Below, in pieces: positions 33,133 through 41,561 of a DNA stretch of 64,000 nt. The notes beneath the pieces were generated by a model. That model saw only the letters and a list, made by a program, of their open reading frames with translations. It was not told the DNA's origin and made no database searches. Numbering within the stretch: the first letter of the stretch is position 1; each line of letters starts with the position of its first letter. The DNA is taken from NCBI GenBank assembly GCA_913047625.1, contig CAJWUJ010000004.1, forward strand, positions 1-64,000. Direction: 5' to 3'. Source of the DNA: an uncultured Dehalococcoidia bacterium (GTDB taxonomy: Bacteria > Chloroflexota > Dehalococcoidia > Lucifugimonadales > CAJWUJ01). A program made the position numbers and the translations under genes.

Positions 33133-35138
33133 TGAATCTTGACATCATTACACTAGAGTTAATAAAAGAGACGCTCATATCAATAGTCAAGGAAATGCGT
33201 GTCAATCTAACCCGTACTGCTTTTTCCTCAATTATTTATGAGGGTGAAGACTTTTCGTGTGTTCTAATGTCGCCCCAGGGTGAGATTGTGGCCATGCCAA
33301 GCGGCCAAGACCACCCCGTTCACATCATTCCTGTTTCATGGTCAGTCAAAAGTGTTAATACCAAATACGGAACAGATATCCATCCCGGTGATGTTTTCTT
33401 GCATAACGACCCCTATACAGGTGGTACACACCTCAACGATATTGCTATGCTTTTCCCTGTATTTGTAAAGGGTAAACCATTCCTGATCCCGGTAATTCGT
33501 GCTCATTGGGGAGATGTCGGAGGCATGACTCCAGGAAGCATCTCTGGACAAGTCACTGAAATTTATCAAGAAGGCGTCCGTATACCTGCAATGCGGATTA
33601 TTAGTCAAGGTGTTGAGAACGAAGCAGCATTAGAGCTTATGTTTAACAATATGAGGATCCCTTCAGAACGAAAAGGTGACTTTGAAGCAATGCTGGGAGC
33701 CTGTAAAACTGCAGGGATTAGGATCCAATCAGCCATAGATAAATTTGGTCACACAAAGTTAGGTACAGCTATGGATGCATTGTTGGCTCGTTCCGAAAAC
33801 AGGATGCGTACTGCTATCACCCAGTTGTCTGACGGAACATATCACTATGAGGCATATCTGGAAGGTGGCCAGCAACAACTCAGACCTATAAAGGTAAAGG
33901 TTGCCTTGACTGTCGCAGGTGATACAGTCACTGTTGATTTCGAGGGTTCATCCAAACAACAGGCAGCCCCTCTCAATGTCGGGCCTGGCAGCACTGCAGT
34001 AGGTGTGTTCACAATAATTAAAAGTTTCCTGGATCCATGGGGAGATGTGAACCAAGGGGCCTTAAAACCGATAAATGTCATCGCTGAAGAGGGTAGTATC
34101 TTAAATGCACGACTTCCCGCCCCTGCCGGTGGTAGTAATGAAATCAAGTATTGCGTGGAAGCTGCGGTCATGGGCGCCCTTTCTCAAGCGATTGACGGTC
34201 AAGTATCAGGAGATATAAAAGGCGGATCCAATCATCTTTATGTTGGAGGATCTGATTCTATTCGCAACAAATCATTCATCTTCTACGAATATCCTGCAGG
34301 TGGAACAGGGGCAAACGCTTTAAATGACGGAAATAACGCATGTAGAGCATATCAAGAGGGTGACATCACAAGTATCCAGCCTATCGAATCAGTTGAAAAT
34401 CTATATCCTCTCCGTGTGCACAATACCATCTTAAGATCTGACTCAGGCGGAGACGGTAAAACAAGAGGTGGTTTGGGAGTAGAACGAAGGGTAGAAGTCT
34501 TGGTAGATGACACACGGCTTTCTGTCCTGGCAGACCACTGCACTATTCCTCCCTACGGTATAAATGGGGGAGGACCGGGATCACCAAACCAGTTCACAGT
34601 TCTTAGGAATGGAGTTGAGATACAACCTTCTTCAATACCAGGAAAGGTAACCGGCTTTGATTTACTCCATAAAGATATTGTCGTAATGAAATCCTCCGGT
34701 GGAGGTGGATGCGGCAACCCACTTGATCGACCAATGGACTCGGTTCTCAGTGACCTTTCTGAAGGCTTGATCACCTCAATAACTGCCGCTAATATCTATG
34801 GCGTTGTGCTGCATGATGGAGACCTTGACTATCAAGCTTCGGTGAACAAAAGAAAGGAACTGAGGAAAAACTCCCCCATAATTAAGACTTATCCATGGCA
34901 TGGTGACTCCGATCCTGCCTACCGCCAATGCTTTATGTCTGCCAGACTCCTAACGCGTTTATCCCTCAGAGAGGGTGATCTTATTGAACTTTACACGGAG
35001 GTCGGGGCTCCAGTCAGAGCTTGGATATTATCAACCAAGACCCAATATGATGATGGCTGTTACATTGAACCAGATGCCCTAGATGTTCTGAACATCAAAA
35101 GTAGTGGCTCAAGTTTCTGGCGACTATTGCATCGATAA
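33132..35138 (+). CDS. HyuB-type hydantoinase/5-oxoprolinase C-terminal subunit
   Basis: The 668-aa HyuB-family protein is the partner of the preceding subunit. Characteristic elements are FSSIIYEGEDFSCVLMSPQGEIVAMPSGQDHPVHI near the start, HPGDVFLHNDPYTGGTHLNDIAML with probable metal ligands, HWGDVGGMTPGS, and GGDGKTRGGLGVERRVEVL near the end. HyuA/HyuB pairs hydrolyse cyclic imides and amides with ATP, or carboxylate ketones. Which activity applies is not decided by sequence here; no acetone-carboxylase gamma subunit is present, which favours a hydrolase. The TRAP genes follow 83 bases downstream. Confidence 0.9.
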   Translation: MNLDIITLELIKETLISIVKEMRVNLTRTAFSSIIYEGEDFSCVLMSPQGEIVAMPSGQDHPVHIIPVSWSVKSVNTKYGTDIHPGDVFLHNDPYTGGTHLNDIAMLFPVFVKGKPFLIPVIRAHWGDVGGMTPGSISGQVTEIYQEGVRIPAMRIISQGVENEAALELMFNNMRIPSERKGDFEAMLGACKTAGIRIQSAIDKFGHTKLGTAMDALLARSENRMRTAITQLSDGTYHYEAYLEGGQQQLRPIKVKVALTVAGDTVTVDFEGSSKQQAAPLNVGPGSTAVGVFTIIKSFLDPWGDVNQGALKPINVIAEEGSILNARLPAPAGGSNEIKYCVEAAVMGALSQAIDGQVSGDIKGGSNHLYVGGSDSIRNKSFIFYEYPAGGTGANALNDGNNACRAYQEGDITSIQPIESVENLYPLRVHNTILRSDSGGDGKTRGGLGVERRVEVLVDDTRLSVLADHCTIPPYGINGGGPGSPNQFTVLRNGVEIQPSSIPGKVTGFDLLHKDIVVMKSSGGGGCGNPLDRPMDSVLSDLSEGLITSITAANIYGVVLHDGDLDYQASVNKRKELRKNSPIIKTYPWHGDSDPAYRQCFMSARLLTRLSLREGDLIELYTEVGAPVRAWILSTKTQYDDGCYIEPDALDVLNIKSSGSSFWRLLHR

Positions 35139-35166
35139 TTTGTCCGACTTTGAAGGTCGTAATTGA

Positions 35167-35195
35167 TTGATAAAGAGTTGATTTTCGTGTATCGT
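35167..35195 (+). promoter_or_regulatory. Candidate promoter of the TRAP dctQ-dctM genes
   Basis: TTGATA and TATCGT are separated by 17 bases in the hyuB-dctQ gap, with a predicted start near 35202 and ATG at 35222. The -10 box deviates from consensus, and read-through from the racemase promoter is also possible. Confidence 0.45.
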
Positions 35196-35221
35196 AAATA
35201 TCTCAAGTTCTGATTCACACT

Positions 35222-35839
35222 ATGGATACCGTTTCTAAATATGTAATCGCAACACGGGAGTTTGTATGCCGAAGTGCCACCTATATGGGCACGCTGAGCG
35301 GTATCATGCTCTTCCTAGGCTCATTCTTTGTAACTTCGGAAGTTATAACGCGAAAGTACTTTGGATTTACTTCAAAAGGAACTGATGATATCAGCGGAAT
35401 CATCTTGGCGTGGGCCAGTAGTTGGGCAATGGCTTATGCACTTTACAAAAAGGGCCATGTGCGGGTGGATGTCATACTTGTAAAACTTCCGTATAAGATG
35501 CAAGGCATAATGAATCTTGTTGCCTTACTTGCTCTAAACTTTTTACTTGCCTTAGTAGTTTTAAGCATGTGGGAGCTTACATTTGCTGCTTTTAAAACAG
35601 GAGAAGTTAGGCCAAGTGCGCTACGTATTCCGCTTGATTGGCCCTATGCTGTTTGGGCCATTGGGTATACAGTCTTTTGGTTTCTGGCATTTTTGATGCT
35701 AATTGAAGGAATAATCGACGTAATAATGAGGAGATTCTCGACTCTTGCCTTCAAATTTGGACCTTCATCCATTGAAGCTGAAATCCAAGAAGCAATGGAG
35801 TCATCTACAGTTCTTAAATCAAACAAGGTTCTTGAATAA
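35222..35839 (+). CDS. dctQ: TRAP transporter small permease (DctQ)
   Basis: The 205-aa membrane protein has four hydrophobic segments typical of DctQ proteins: about residues 20-45 (GTLSGIMLFLGSFFV), around ISGIILAWASSWAMAYALYKKGHVRVD, around IMNLVALLALNFLLALVVL and around PYAVWAIGYTVFWFLAFLML. The KKGHVRVD sequence after the second helix is a common DctQ mark. With DctM and a periplasmic DctP it forms an ion-driven organic-acid importer. It is 20 bases upstream of dctM. The solute-binding gene dctP is on the opposite strand about 1 kb beyond dctM. Confidence 0.9.
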   Translation: MDTVSKYVIATREFVCRSATYMGTLSGIMLFLGSFFVTSEVITRKYFGFTSKGTDDISGIILAWASSWAMAYALYKKGHVRVDVILVKLPYKMQGIMNLVALLALNFLLALVVLSMWELTFAAFKTGEVRPSALRIPLDWPYAVWAIGYTVFWFLAFLMLIEGIIDVIMRRFSTLAFKFGPSSIEAEIQEAMESSTVLKSNKVLE

Positions 35840-35859
35840 CAGGAGAATTACTACACAAC

Positions 35860-37212
35860 ATGGTTAGTACAATATTAGGTACCGCTTTTGGTCTTCTATT
35901 AATCTTTCTAGCATCTGGAATGTATATTGCAGCCGCATTAGGGTTACTTGGATTATCATTAGATCTCCTATTCGATGATCGGCCCTTATGGAAGTACACG
36001 GCAGATATGATGTGGTGGCCGAGTACTAATTTCGTTCTTTTTGCTGTCCCGCTGTACGTCCTGATGGGGGAATTACTTTTACGCAGTGGACTTACTGACA
36101 GGCTATATCAGGCACTCGCTAAATGGTTGAGTTTCTTACCTGGTGGTCTAATGCATAGTAATATTGCTGCCTGTTCGGTCTTTGCAGCCGTATCCGGATC
36201 TAGCGTAGCCACGGCAATAACAATCGGTACTGTGGCCCTACCCTCCTTTGAAAGACAAGGTTATAACGAACGACTCGTACTTGGTTCATTAGCTGCTGGA
36301 GGCACACTAGGAATACTCATACCTCCTAGTATCGGTCTTATTATCTACGCTCTTATCACAGACACATCTGTGGGAAGGTTATTTATAGGCGGAGTCGTCC
36401 CTGGTCTTAGTTTAGCAGGCATGTTCATGCTCTTTATAGGTGTAAGCAGTATATTAAATCCTGGTATCGCTCCTAAAGAAGCTACAAGCACATGGGGAGA
36501 ACGCTTAAACGCTTTACCGCATCTGGTGCCTACAGGGAGCTTGATACTCCTTGTTATGGGCAGTATATACTTTGGGTTTGCTACTCCTACTGAGGCGGCA
36601 GCTCTCGGCGTCGTTGGATCATTGATCCTTGCGATTCTTACTCGCCGAGTATCGAGAAACATGCTCCTTGATGGTGCTAGAGCCACTGCAAATACTACTG
36701 GTTTGGTTATGTTGATAGTAGTTTTTGCTCAGTTATTCCAATTCATGGTGGGTTCATTAGGCGTTCCCAGAGCAATCAGTGAATGGCTCATTCAACTCGG
36801 CGTACCACCTATGGTTAGTCTTTTATTCATAATCATTTTCTATATCATCCTTGGGATGTTTATGGACGCTCTTTCTATGGTTATAACAACCTTACCTGTA
36901 ATTTTCCCAGTAGTAGTGGAATTATTTGCCCAAAACCCCGAAGTTCTGGCTTTTGATCCAGTTACGTTTGGCGTTATTGTGGTTCTGCTTATGGAAGCAG
37001 GTTTGATAACTCCGCCTGTAGGAGTGAATCTTTACGTAATACAGGGGATACGGACGACCAAAGGTCCTATGATCGACGTAGCAATTGGGGTTGTTCCATT
37101 TTTTATAATGATGATGATTCTTGTCGGGGTGCTGATAGCATTCCCCAACATGGTCTTATGGTTACCAGATTTAGCGTTTGGAGCAAGCGTTGAAGGGGTC
37201 AGGTACGGTTAA
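35860..37212 (+). CDS. dctM: TRAP transporter large permease (DctM)
   Basis: The 450-aa transport subunit of a TRAP system has about twelve hydrophobic segments. It shows the DctM hallmarks FAAVSGSSVATAITIGTVALPSFERQGYNERL, GTLGILIPPSIGLIIYALIT, FGFATPTEAAALGVVG and GLITPPVGVNLYVIQGI, the last containing the second ion-site hairpin. The substrate is unknown; DctM proteins of this length serve sialate, mannitol/chloroaromatic acids and other carboxylates. The gene cluster context (HyuA/HyuB, racemase, aldolase) suggests an organic acid or cyclic amide. Convergent with the aldo/keto reductase, 19 bases apart, with no terminator visible between. Confidence 0.92.
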   Translation: MVSTILGTAFGLLLIFLASGMYIAAALGLLGLSLDLLFDDRPLWKYTADMMWWPSTNFVLFAVPLYVLMGELLLRSGLTDRLYQALAKWLSFLPGGLMHSNIAACSVFAAVSGSSVATAITIGTVALPSFERQGYNERLVLGSLAAGGTLGILIPPSIGLIIYALITDTSVGRLFIGGVVPGLSLAGMFMLFIGVSSILNPGIAPKEATSTWGERLNALPHLVPTGSLILLVMGSIYFGFATPTEAAALGVVGSLILAILTRRVSRNMLLDGARATANTTGLVMLIVVFAQLFQFMVGSLGVPRAISEWLIQLGVPPMVSLLFIIIFYIILGMFMDALSMVITTLPVIFPVVVELFAQNPEVLAFDPVTFGVIVVLLMEAGLITPPVGVNLYVIQGIRTTKGPMIDVAIGVVPFFIMMMILVGVLIAFPNMVLWLPDLAFGASVEGVRYG

Positions 37213-37231
37213 CGTATACTTAAAGCACCTT

Positions 37232-38050
37232 TCAATACAAGAGTGAAGCCTTTTTTTCGTATGCTTCCATTTGTTTCTTGTTTAAATCAACATAACTAAC
37301 CGCAGTCTCAACATTATCTAATACCCTCTGAGGATGGCTCGAACCCACTATCGCTACTGCAAGGTTTTTGTTCGATAGCGTATAGGTCAGAAGCTCTGCA
37401 ACGCTTAGGGTGAAGGGTCTGGCGGTTTTCCCTGCTGTCTCTATGGATGTAGTTCTTCCTGAGCCACCCAGCGGCCTCATGGCAATTATACCTAACCCCC
37501 TATCGAATGCTTCCTTGATCAACCATAGCGTTTCAGTAAAGAAAACCGAAAACTCTATCATAACGGTATCAAAAAGATTGGACCTTATTGCCTTGCGCAG
37601 CAGCGAGATATCATGTGAGCTGAAGCCAATATAGCGAATCAAACCTCGTGCTTGAGCTATCCTAAGGCCTTCAAGGGCTCCATCTTTCCCTGTACTGATA
37701 GACCAGTCATTTACGGAAAGGTCATCCAGTTGATATATATCTATGCAGTCGATTCCTAACAAAGACAGGCTTTTATCCACATCGTGCTGAGCACCGGATG
37801 CGGAACGGTTGATTGTCTTAGTGGCAATGTAGAAATCTTTCTTGCCGCGTTCTCTTATAACTTGCCCTAATAGGTATTCGCTATTCTGATATATTCTCGC
37901 GGTATCTATAAAGTTGATACCCTGATCCAATGCACAATGCAGAGTGGTATTTGCATCCGGACTAAAAGGGGTGTCCATTGCTCCAAAACCCAACTCTGTT
38001 ACAAGGAGATCTGTGCTACCGAGTTTTCGCTTCCTGATGGAACGTATCAT
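37232..38050 (-). CDS. Aldo/keto reductase family protein with altered catalytic His
   Basis: The 272-aa TIM-barrel oxidoreductase shows the AKR start LVTELGFGAMDTPF, then GINFIDTARIYQNSEYLLG with the catalytic Asp and Tyr, and ATKTINRS with the catalytic Lys. The fourth catalytic residue, His in the usual Y-Q-L-H-D, is Asp here (IYQLDDLS, codon GAT where CAT would be expected). The C-terminal nucleotide-binding AIVGSSHPQRVLDNVE is present. It may still bind NADPH, but reductase activity may differ. It lies between dctM and dctP, downstream of dctP's terminator. Confidence 0.85.
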   Translation of the reverse strand: MIRSIRKRKLGSTDLLVTELGFGAMDTPFSPDANTTLHCALDQGINFIDTARIYQNSEYLLGQVIRERGKKDFYIATKTINRSASGAQHDVDKSLSLLGIDCIDIYQLDDLSVNDWSISTGKDGALEGLRIAQARGLIRYIGFSSHDISLLRKAIRSNLFDTVMIEFSVFFTETLWLIKEAFDRGLGIIAMRPLGGSGRTTSIETAGKTARPFTLSVAELLTYTLSNKNLAVAIVGSSHPQRVLDNVETAVSYVDLNKKQMEAYEKKASLLY

Positions 38051-38086
38051 CTGGATAAAAGCCTCTGCAGATAATTAATTCATACT

Positions 38087-38133
38087 AAAAAAGGAGGCAG
38101 GAGCCGCTTGTAAGCGGAACATCCTACCTCCTT
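38087..38133 (-). terminator. Rho-independent terminator after dctP
   Basis: On the minus strand AAGGAGGTAGGA pairs with TCCTGCCTCCTT (12 bp with one G-U), enclosing a second small hairpin CCGCT-TGTA-AGCGG. It is followed by a run of six T. It sits 25 bases after the dctP stop and before the aldo/keto reductase start, so dctP is transcribed as a single gene. Confidence 0.85.
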
Positions 38134-38158
38134 ATTAACTTAACTATTAAGCCTAGGT

Positions 38159-39331
38159 TTAGCTTGCGGAGAATCCTGCCAATGGAGCCAAATGCTCATT
38201 GAAAAGATCCTTACAAGGCTGACCACTCTCTTCACAGCGCTCAACCCAACGTGGAAGGACGGTGTTCATAAGAGCCTCGTCCAACTTAGCCAAGTCTGCC
38301 TCGCTAGGAGCAGTTGTGATCAATGCCTGATCAGCAGGAACCTTTGTAAGTGACTCTAGAGTACAGTTGTCTGTACCTGCGTTACACTCGATACCCTGGA
38401 TAGAAGAAACCTCTCCTTCATACTCCCAGATACGGTCTCCAATCTCGCCAATCATTTGATCAGCGAAGAAGGTACGAACATCATCGTCCAAAGAATTCCA
38501 GAAGTCAGCGTTCACCATGTAACCACTAACAAACCAACCTGGGGCCAGTGTGTACTGGTGCGAAGTAACTTCATACCACTTGTTACTGTTAGCAGAAGAG
38601 CTGCCGGTCAAACCGCAGTCAACAACACCGGTCTGCAAGGCATTGTATGCCTCTGCGAAAGCAAGGGAAACTCCTTCACCACCAACTGACTCAAGGAAGT
38701 CAGAAAGAAGTGTTGACCAAACCCTAACCTTTTTACCTTTAAAGTCATCGATCGATGTAACTGGTGAGTTACAGAAGAAGGTTAGCTGCGGTGCTGGATA
38801 TGTTGCCTGAACACGAACACCGTAGTCTGGCTCAAATACAGCATCATTTACTACTGGCATCCAAGTCTTACCAATTTGCTGTGCGTTCTTCCAGTCAGAT
38901 CCGAAAGTTGCAATATCAACACCTTCAGTCAATGGAACCGCACCGCCAGTGTAAGCATACGAAAACCATGCTATATCCTGAAGACCCTGTTGGATGAGCT
39001 TAAAGGTTTCAAAACCAGTAAGACCCAATTCCGCGTGAGTCAGGTAGTTGGGCTCTAACGTTACATCAGGTAGAGCAGCTGCTGCCAGTCCTGGGAATTC
39101 TTCCCTTAAGAAAGGCTTCACAATGTCAACATAAGAAGACTGGGTAGTATGAACGAACTCCGCGAAATTATAGCTCACGATGCGTTGTTCTTTTACAACT
39201 TCAACTTCTTTTATGACCTCTTTTTCTACCTCAACAATTTTCTCCACGACTTCCGGATCACTACTGCAAGCTGCACCAAAAGCGAGCATACAAAGGGCCG
39301 AAAGACCTGCGATTATCTTGGTTCTACTCAT
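38159..39331 (-). CDS. dctP: TRAP transporter solute-binding lipoprotein (DctP)
   Basis: The 390-aa binding protein has a lipoprotein signal peptide (basic MSRTK, hydrophobic core, lipobox LAFGAAC at about residues 16-22). A charged heptad-like stalk EKIVEVEKEVIKEVEVVKEQ follows, a feature I associate with Chloroflexota binding proteins. The body shows DctP elements such as FEADYG-like VFEPDYGVRVQATYP, FKGKKVRVWS, GGEGVSLAFAEAYNALQTGVVDCGLTG and HQYTLAPGWFVSGYMVNADFWNSLD. It would deliver an organic acid to DctQM encoded on the other strand. Own promoter, operator-like repeat and terminator suggest strong separate expression. Confidence 0.92.
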   Translation of the reverse strand: MSRTKIIAGLSALCMLAFGAACSSDPEVVEKIVEVEKEVIKEVEVVKEQRIVSYNFAEFVHTTQSSYVDIVKPFLREEFPGLAAAALPDVTLEPNYLTHAELGLTGFETFKLIQQGLQDIAWFSYAYTGGAVPLTEGVDIATFGSDWKNAQQIGKTWMPVVNDAVFEPDYGVRVQATYPAPQLTFFCNSPVTSIDDFKGKKVRVWSTLLSDFLESVGGEGVSLAFAEAYNALQTGVVDCGLTGSSSANSNKWYEVTSHQYTLAPGWFVSGYMVNADFWNSLDDDVRTFFADQMIGEIGDRIWEYEGEVSSIQGIECNAGTDNCTLESLTKVPADQALITTAPSEADLAKLDEALMNTVLPRWVERCEESGQPCKDLFNEHLAPLAGFSAS

Positions 39332-39361
39332 AACTCAACTCCTATATTATGTTTTTTACGT

Positions 39362-39389
39362 CGTCTCAGGCCGTATCGTGCCTGACACG
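39362..39389. promoter_or_regulatory. Operator-like inverted repeat in the dctP leader
   Basis: CGTCTCAGGC and GCCTGACACG form 10-bp arms (9 of 10 paired) separated by 8 bases. The repeat begins a few bases downstream of the predicted dctP transcription start, the position of a repressor roadblock operator or an mRNA hairpin. No T-run follows, so it is not a terminator. Confidence 0.5.
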
Positions 39390-39398
39390 TGAAGCGAC

Positions 39399-39427
39399 AT
39401 CATACAACACCATTAATTAGATTGCAA
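39399..39427 (-). promoter_or_regulatory. dctP promoter
   Basis: On the minus strand TTGCAA and TATGAT are separated by 17 bases. Predicted start near 39392 gives a leader of about 60 bases with AGGAG before the dctP ATG. Confidence 0.65.
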
Positions 39428-39487
39428 CTGCCTCGGCATAATCAATAAAGAGTATTTTTAATCAGTACCTATTAGTCAGTTCATTCC

Positions 39488-40822
39488 TTAAATAAAACCA
39501 TCTTTTCTAACTGCATCAAGGGCTTTCTCAAAAGACCCGATGCTATCATCTATATTGCTCTCAGTATGAGCAGCAGAGAGTCTCCACACCCTACCCCCTT
39601 GGGTGTCAATTCCTTCATTTAATAATGCTTTACGGAGTGCTCCAACCATTCTAGGATCTGCAGCTTTCCGTATTTTGTCATGCGGTACGACACAGATGCC
39701 ATTTGAATCAAATTCTGGCGCAATACCTAATCCAATAAAAACTATCGAAGATACGCCATAAGCAAATCCGTCTATTTCATTCCTAATCAATACATCATTG
39801 ATACCTGACTTCAGGCGCTCAGCTAATACGTCGCATCTTTCATTTATGGGTTCATTAGCTATGATACTCAAAGCTGCTGTACCTGCCACTGATGAAAGTG
39901 GATTCGCATTAAATGTTCCTGGATGGGCAACTCGTTTCTGCGAGTCCCATTTTGGATCCCCGCGGTGTTGAATCATATCGAGGATGTCTTTTTTACCAAC
40001 GACTGCACCTCCAGGTAATCCACCTGCTAATACTTTAGCATGTGTACTCATATCGGGAGTAACACCATACCGTAACTGCGCCCCACCTTTAGAAACCCTG
40101 AAGCCAGTTACTACTTCATCAAAGATTAGTACCACATTATGTTGCTCCGTGAGACTTCGCAAAGCCTCCAGGAATGCTGGTGGAACAGGTAATTGTCCTC
40201 CATGTGCGCCAGTAGGCTCTAATATAAGGCAGGCGATATCATCATCTTGCTGCAGCACGCGTTCAACTGATTCAATATTGGGTTCCAAAACCACTACAGT
40301 TTCGGCAACTTTATCAGGAACTCCGCCTACTCCTCTGGGTTCCCCTAAAATTAAATAGTCATGCCAACCGTGGAAATGATAAGCAAATTTTATAACTTTG
40401 TTTTTACCAGTGTAAGCCCTTGCCAATCTCAAAGCCATAAGGCTGGCCTCTGTGCCGGAAGCAACAAAACGAACCTTTTCCGCACAGGGAACCAAATTCA
40501 TTATCTCTTTAGCCCATTGAATTTCTTGTTTTGTACTGCCTCCCAGATGAGTCCCATCCTTGATTTGCGATGAGAGGCCGTCAACTACTTCTTTTCTTCC
40601 GTGTCCTAAAATTAATGCCCCATGGCCAATAACATAATCAATATACCTGTTTCCATCTATGTCCCATTTAATCCCATCCTTTGCACTTTGCATGTAAATT
40701 GGGAACGGGGAAATATATCTAATATCATGGGTAACTCCATCAGGGAACATATCCTTGGCTTGTGTCGCAGTCTCAAGAGATAAAGGATGTGTTTTAAAAA
40801 ACCGTTCATCTATAGTTGTCAT
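39488..40822 (-). CDS. Class III (glutamate-1-semialdehyde-type) aminotransferase
   Basis: The 444-aa PLP enzyme of the ornithine/GSA aminotransferase group shows DGNRYIDYVIGHGALILGHG, RFVASGTEASLMALRLARAYTGKNKVIKFAYHFHGWHD, LIFDEVVTGFR and the PLP-lysine region THAKVLAGGLPGGAVVGKKDIL. It resembles HemL but lacks HemL's typical N-terminal GGVNSPVR pattern, and it sits in a catabolic-looking region, so I do not call it HemL. The start at 40822 has GGAGG before it, rather than the ORF-track start at 40864. It lies downstream of tRNA-Pro on the same strand. Confidence 0.85.
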   Translation of the reverse strand: MTTIDERFFKTHPLSLETATQAKDMFPDGVTHDIRYISPFPIYMQSAKDGIKWDIDGNRYIDYVIGHGALILGHGRKEVVDGLSSQIKDGTHLGGSTKQEIQWAKEIMNLVPCAEKVRFVASGTEASLMALRLARAYTGKNKVIKFAYHFHGWHDYLILGEPRGVGGVPDKVAETVVVLEPNIESVERVLQQDDDIACLILEPTGAHGGQLPVPPAFLEALRSLTEQHNVVLIFDEVVTGFRVSKGGAQLRYGVTPDMSTHAKVLAGGLPGGAVVGKKDILDMIQHRGDPKWDSQKRVAHPGTFNANPLSSVAGTAALSIIANEPINERCDVLAERLKSGINDVLIRNEIDGFAYGVSSIVFIGLGIAPEFDSNGICVVPHDKIRKAADPRMVGALRKALLNEGIDTQGGRVWRLSAAHTESNIDDSIGSFEKALDAVRKDGFI

Positions 40823-40884
40823 CTGAACCCTCCAGCCGAGATAAAGGTAGTCTACTCTAATCATTTACCGAATGCACATTTGTT

Positions 40885-40958
40885 GGTCGGGGCGGGCGGA
40901 TTTGAACCGCCGACCTCCTGTTCCCAAAACAGGCGCGCTGCCACTGCGCTACGCCCCG
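40885..40958 (-). tRNA. tRNA-Pro (UGG)
   Basis: The minus strand folds as a full cloverleaf: acceptor CGGGGCG with CGCCCCG, D stem GCGC/GCGC, anticodon stem CCTGT/ACAGG around loop TTTGGGA (anticodon TGG), T arm GGCGG-TTCAAAT-CCGCC. Discriminator A and an encoded CCA at 40885-40887 follow. The C1-G72 pair is characteristic of bacterial tRNA-Pro. Confidence 0.95.
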
Positions 40959-40985
40959 TAACAAACACATCCAGGTGAGGCAAAT

Positions 40986-41014
40986 ATTGTAAGCAAATTG
41001 AGTCATTCACACAA
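40986..41014 (-). promoter_or_regulatory. Candidate promoter for tRNA-Pro
   Basis: On the minus strand TTGTGT and TACAAT are separated by 17 bases. Predicted start is about 20 bases before the tRNA, in the gap after the cupin gene. Confidence 0.5.
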
Positions 41015-41060
41015 CTAAGGATGACTCAGGGACAATCAGCTTAGTTAAATAAAGCTTTGT

Positions 41061-41432
41061 TCAAAGGTATCTCGTGATACTAGGATTGAAAGGATCACCG
41101 TGTGGAAAGAACACCAAAAGCACAGTTTCTGCATCAGTTTCATTTACGAAAGAATGAGGATAAGAGCTGGGAATAACTACAGTTTGGTTAGTGGATACAT
41201 TAAACCCTTGCACTTCATCCGGGGTATCTATGCTCACTTTTAAAGCACCGCTTTTAATATAGAGAAGTTCTTCCACTTGATGAACATGCAGCGGAGCTCC
41301 TTTGCCAGAGTAGAGAGTCTGCTCCATAAAAAAAAGAGATTTAACTTTCGAAAACGCTCCTGCCAGCTTCCTTGTAAGGACGCCAGGTCTCCATTCATCG
41401 AGCTTAACACCGCTATTATCTATTATGCTCAC
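41061..41432 (-). CDS. Cupin-domain protein
   Basis: The 123-aa single-domain cupin shows GAPLHVHQVEELLYIKSGALKVSID, corresponding to cupin motif 1 (G-x5-H-x-H-x3-E-x6-G), and PHSFVNETDAETVLLVFFPHG around motif 2. The metal-site His/His/Glu residues are present. Small cupins act as dioxygenases, isomerases or sugar/acid binders, so no function can be assigned. The start is GTG with AAAGGA seven bases upstream. Divergent from the HpcH/HpaI aldolase gene, upstream of tRNA-Pro. Confidence 0.8.
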   Translation of the reverse strand: MSIIDNSGVKLDEWRPGVLTRKLAGAFSKVKSLFFMEQTLYSGKGAPLHVHQVEELLYIKSGALKVSIDTPDEVQGFNVSTNQTVVIPSSYPHSFVNETDAETVLLVFFPHGDPFNPSITRYL

Positions 41433-41561
41433 TAAGATATCCTTTGATTTCTATTTTGGATTGGCATATCATAACATTATCCTGCAAGACAAAGTGTGTT
41501 TCGTTGGCTTATAAACGCCAGAGGAAATGTTCGCCAGAACCAATGGAAAGAGGGTCGATTT

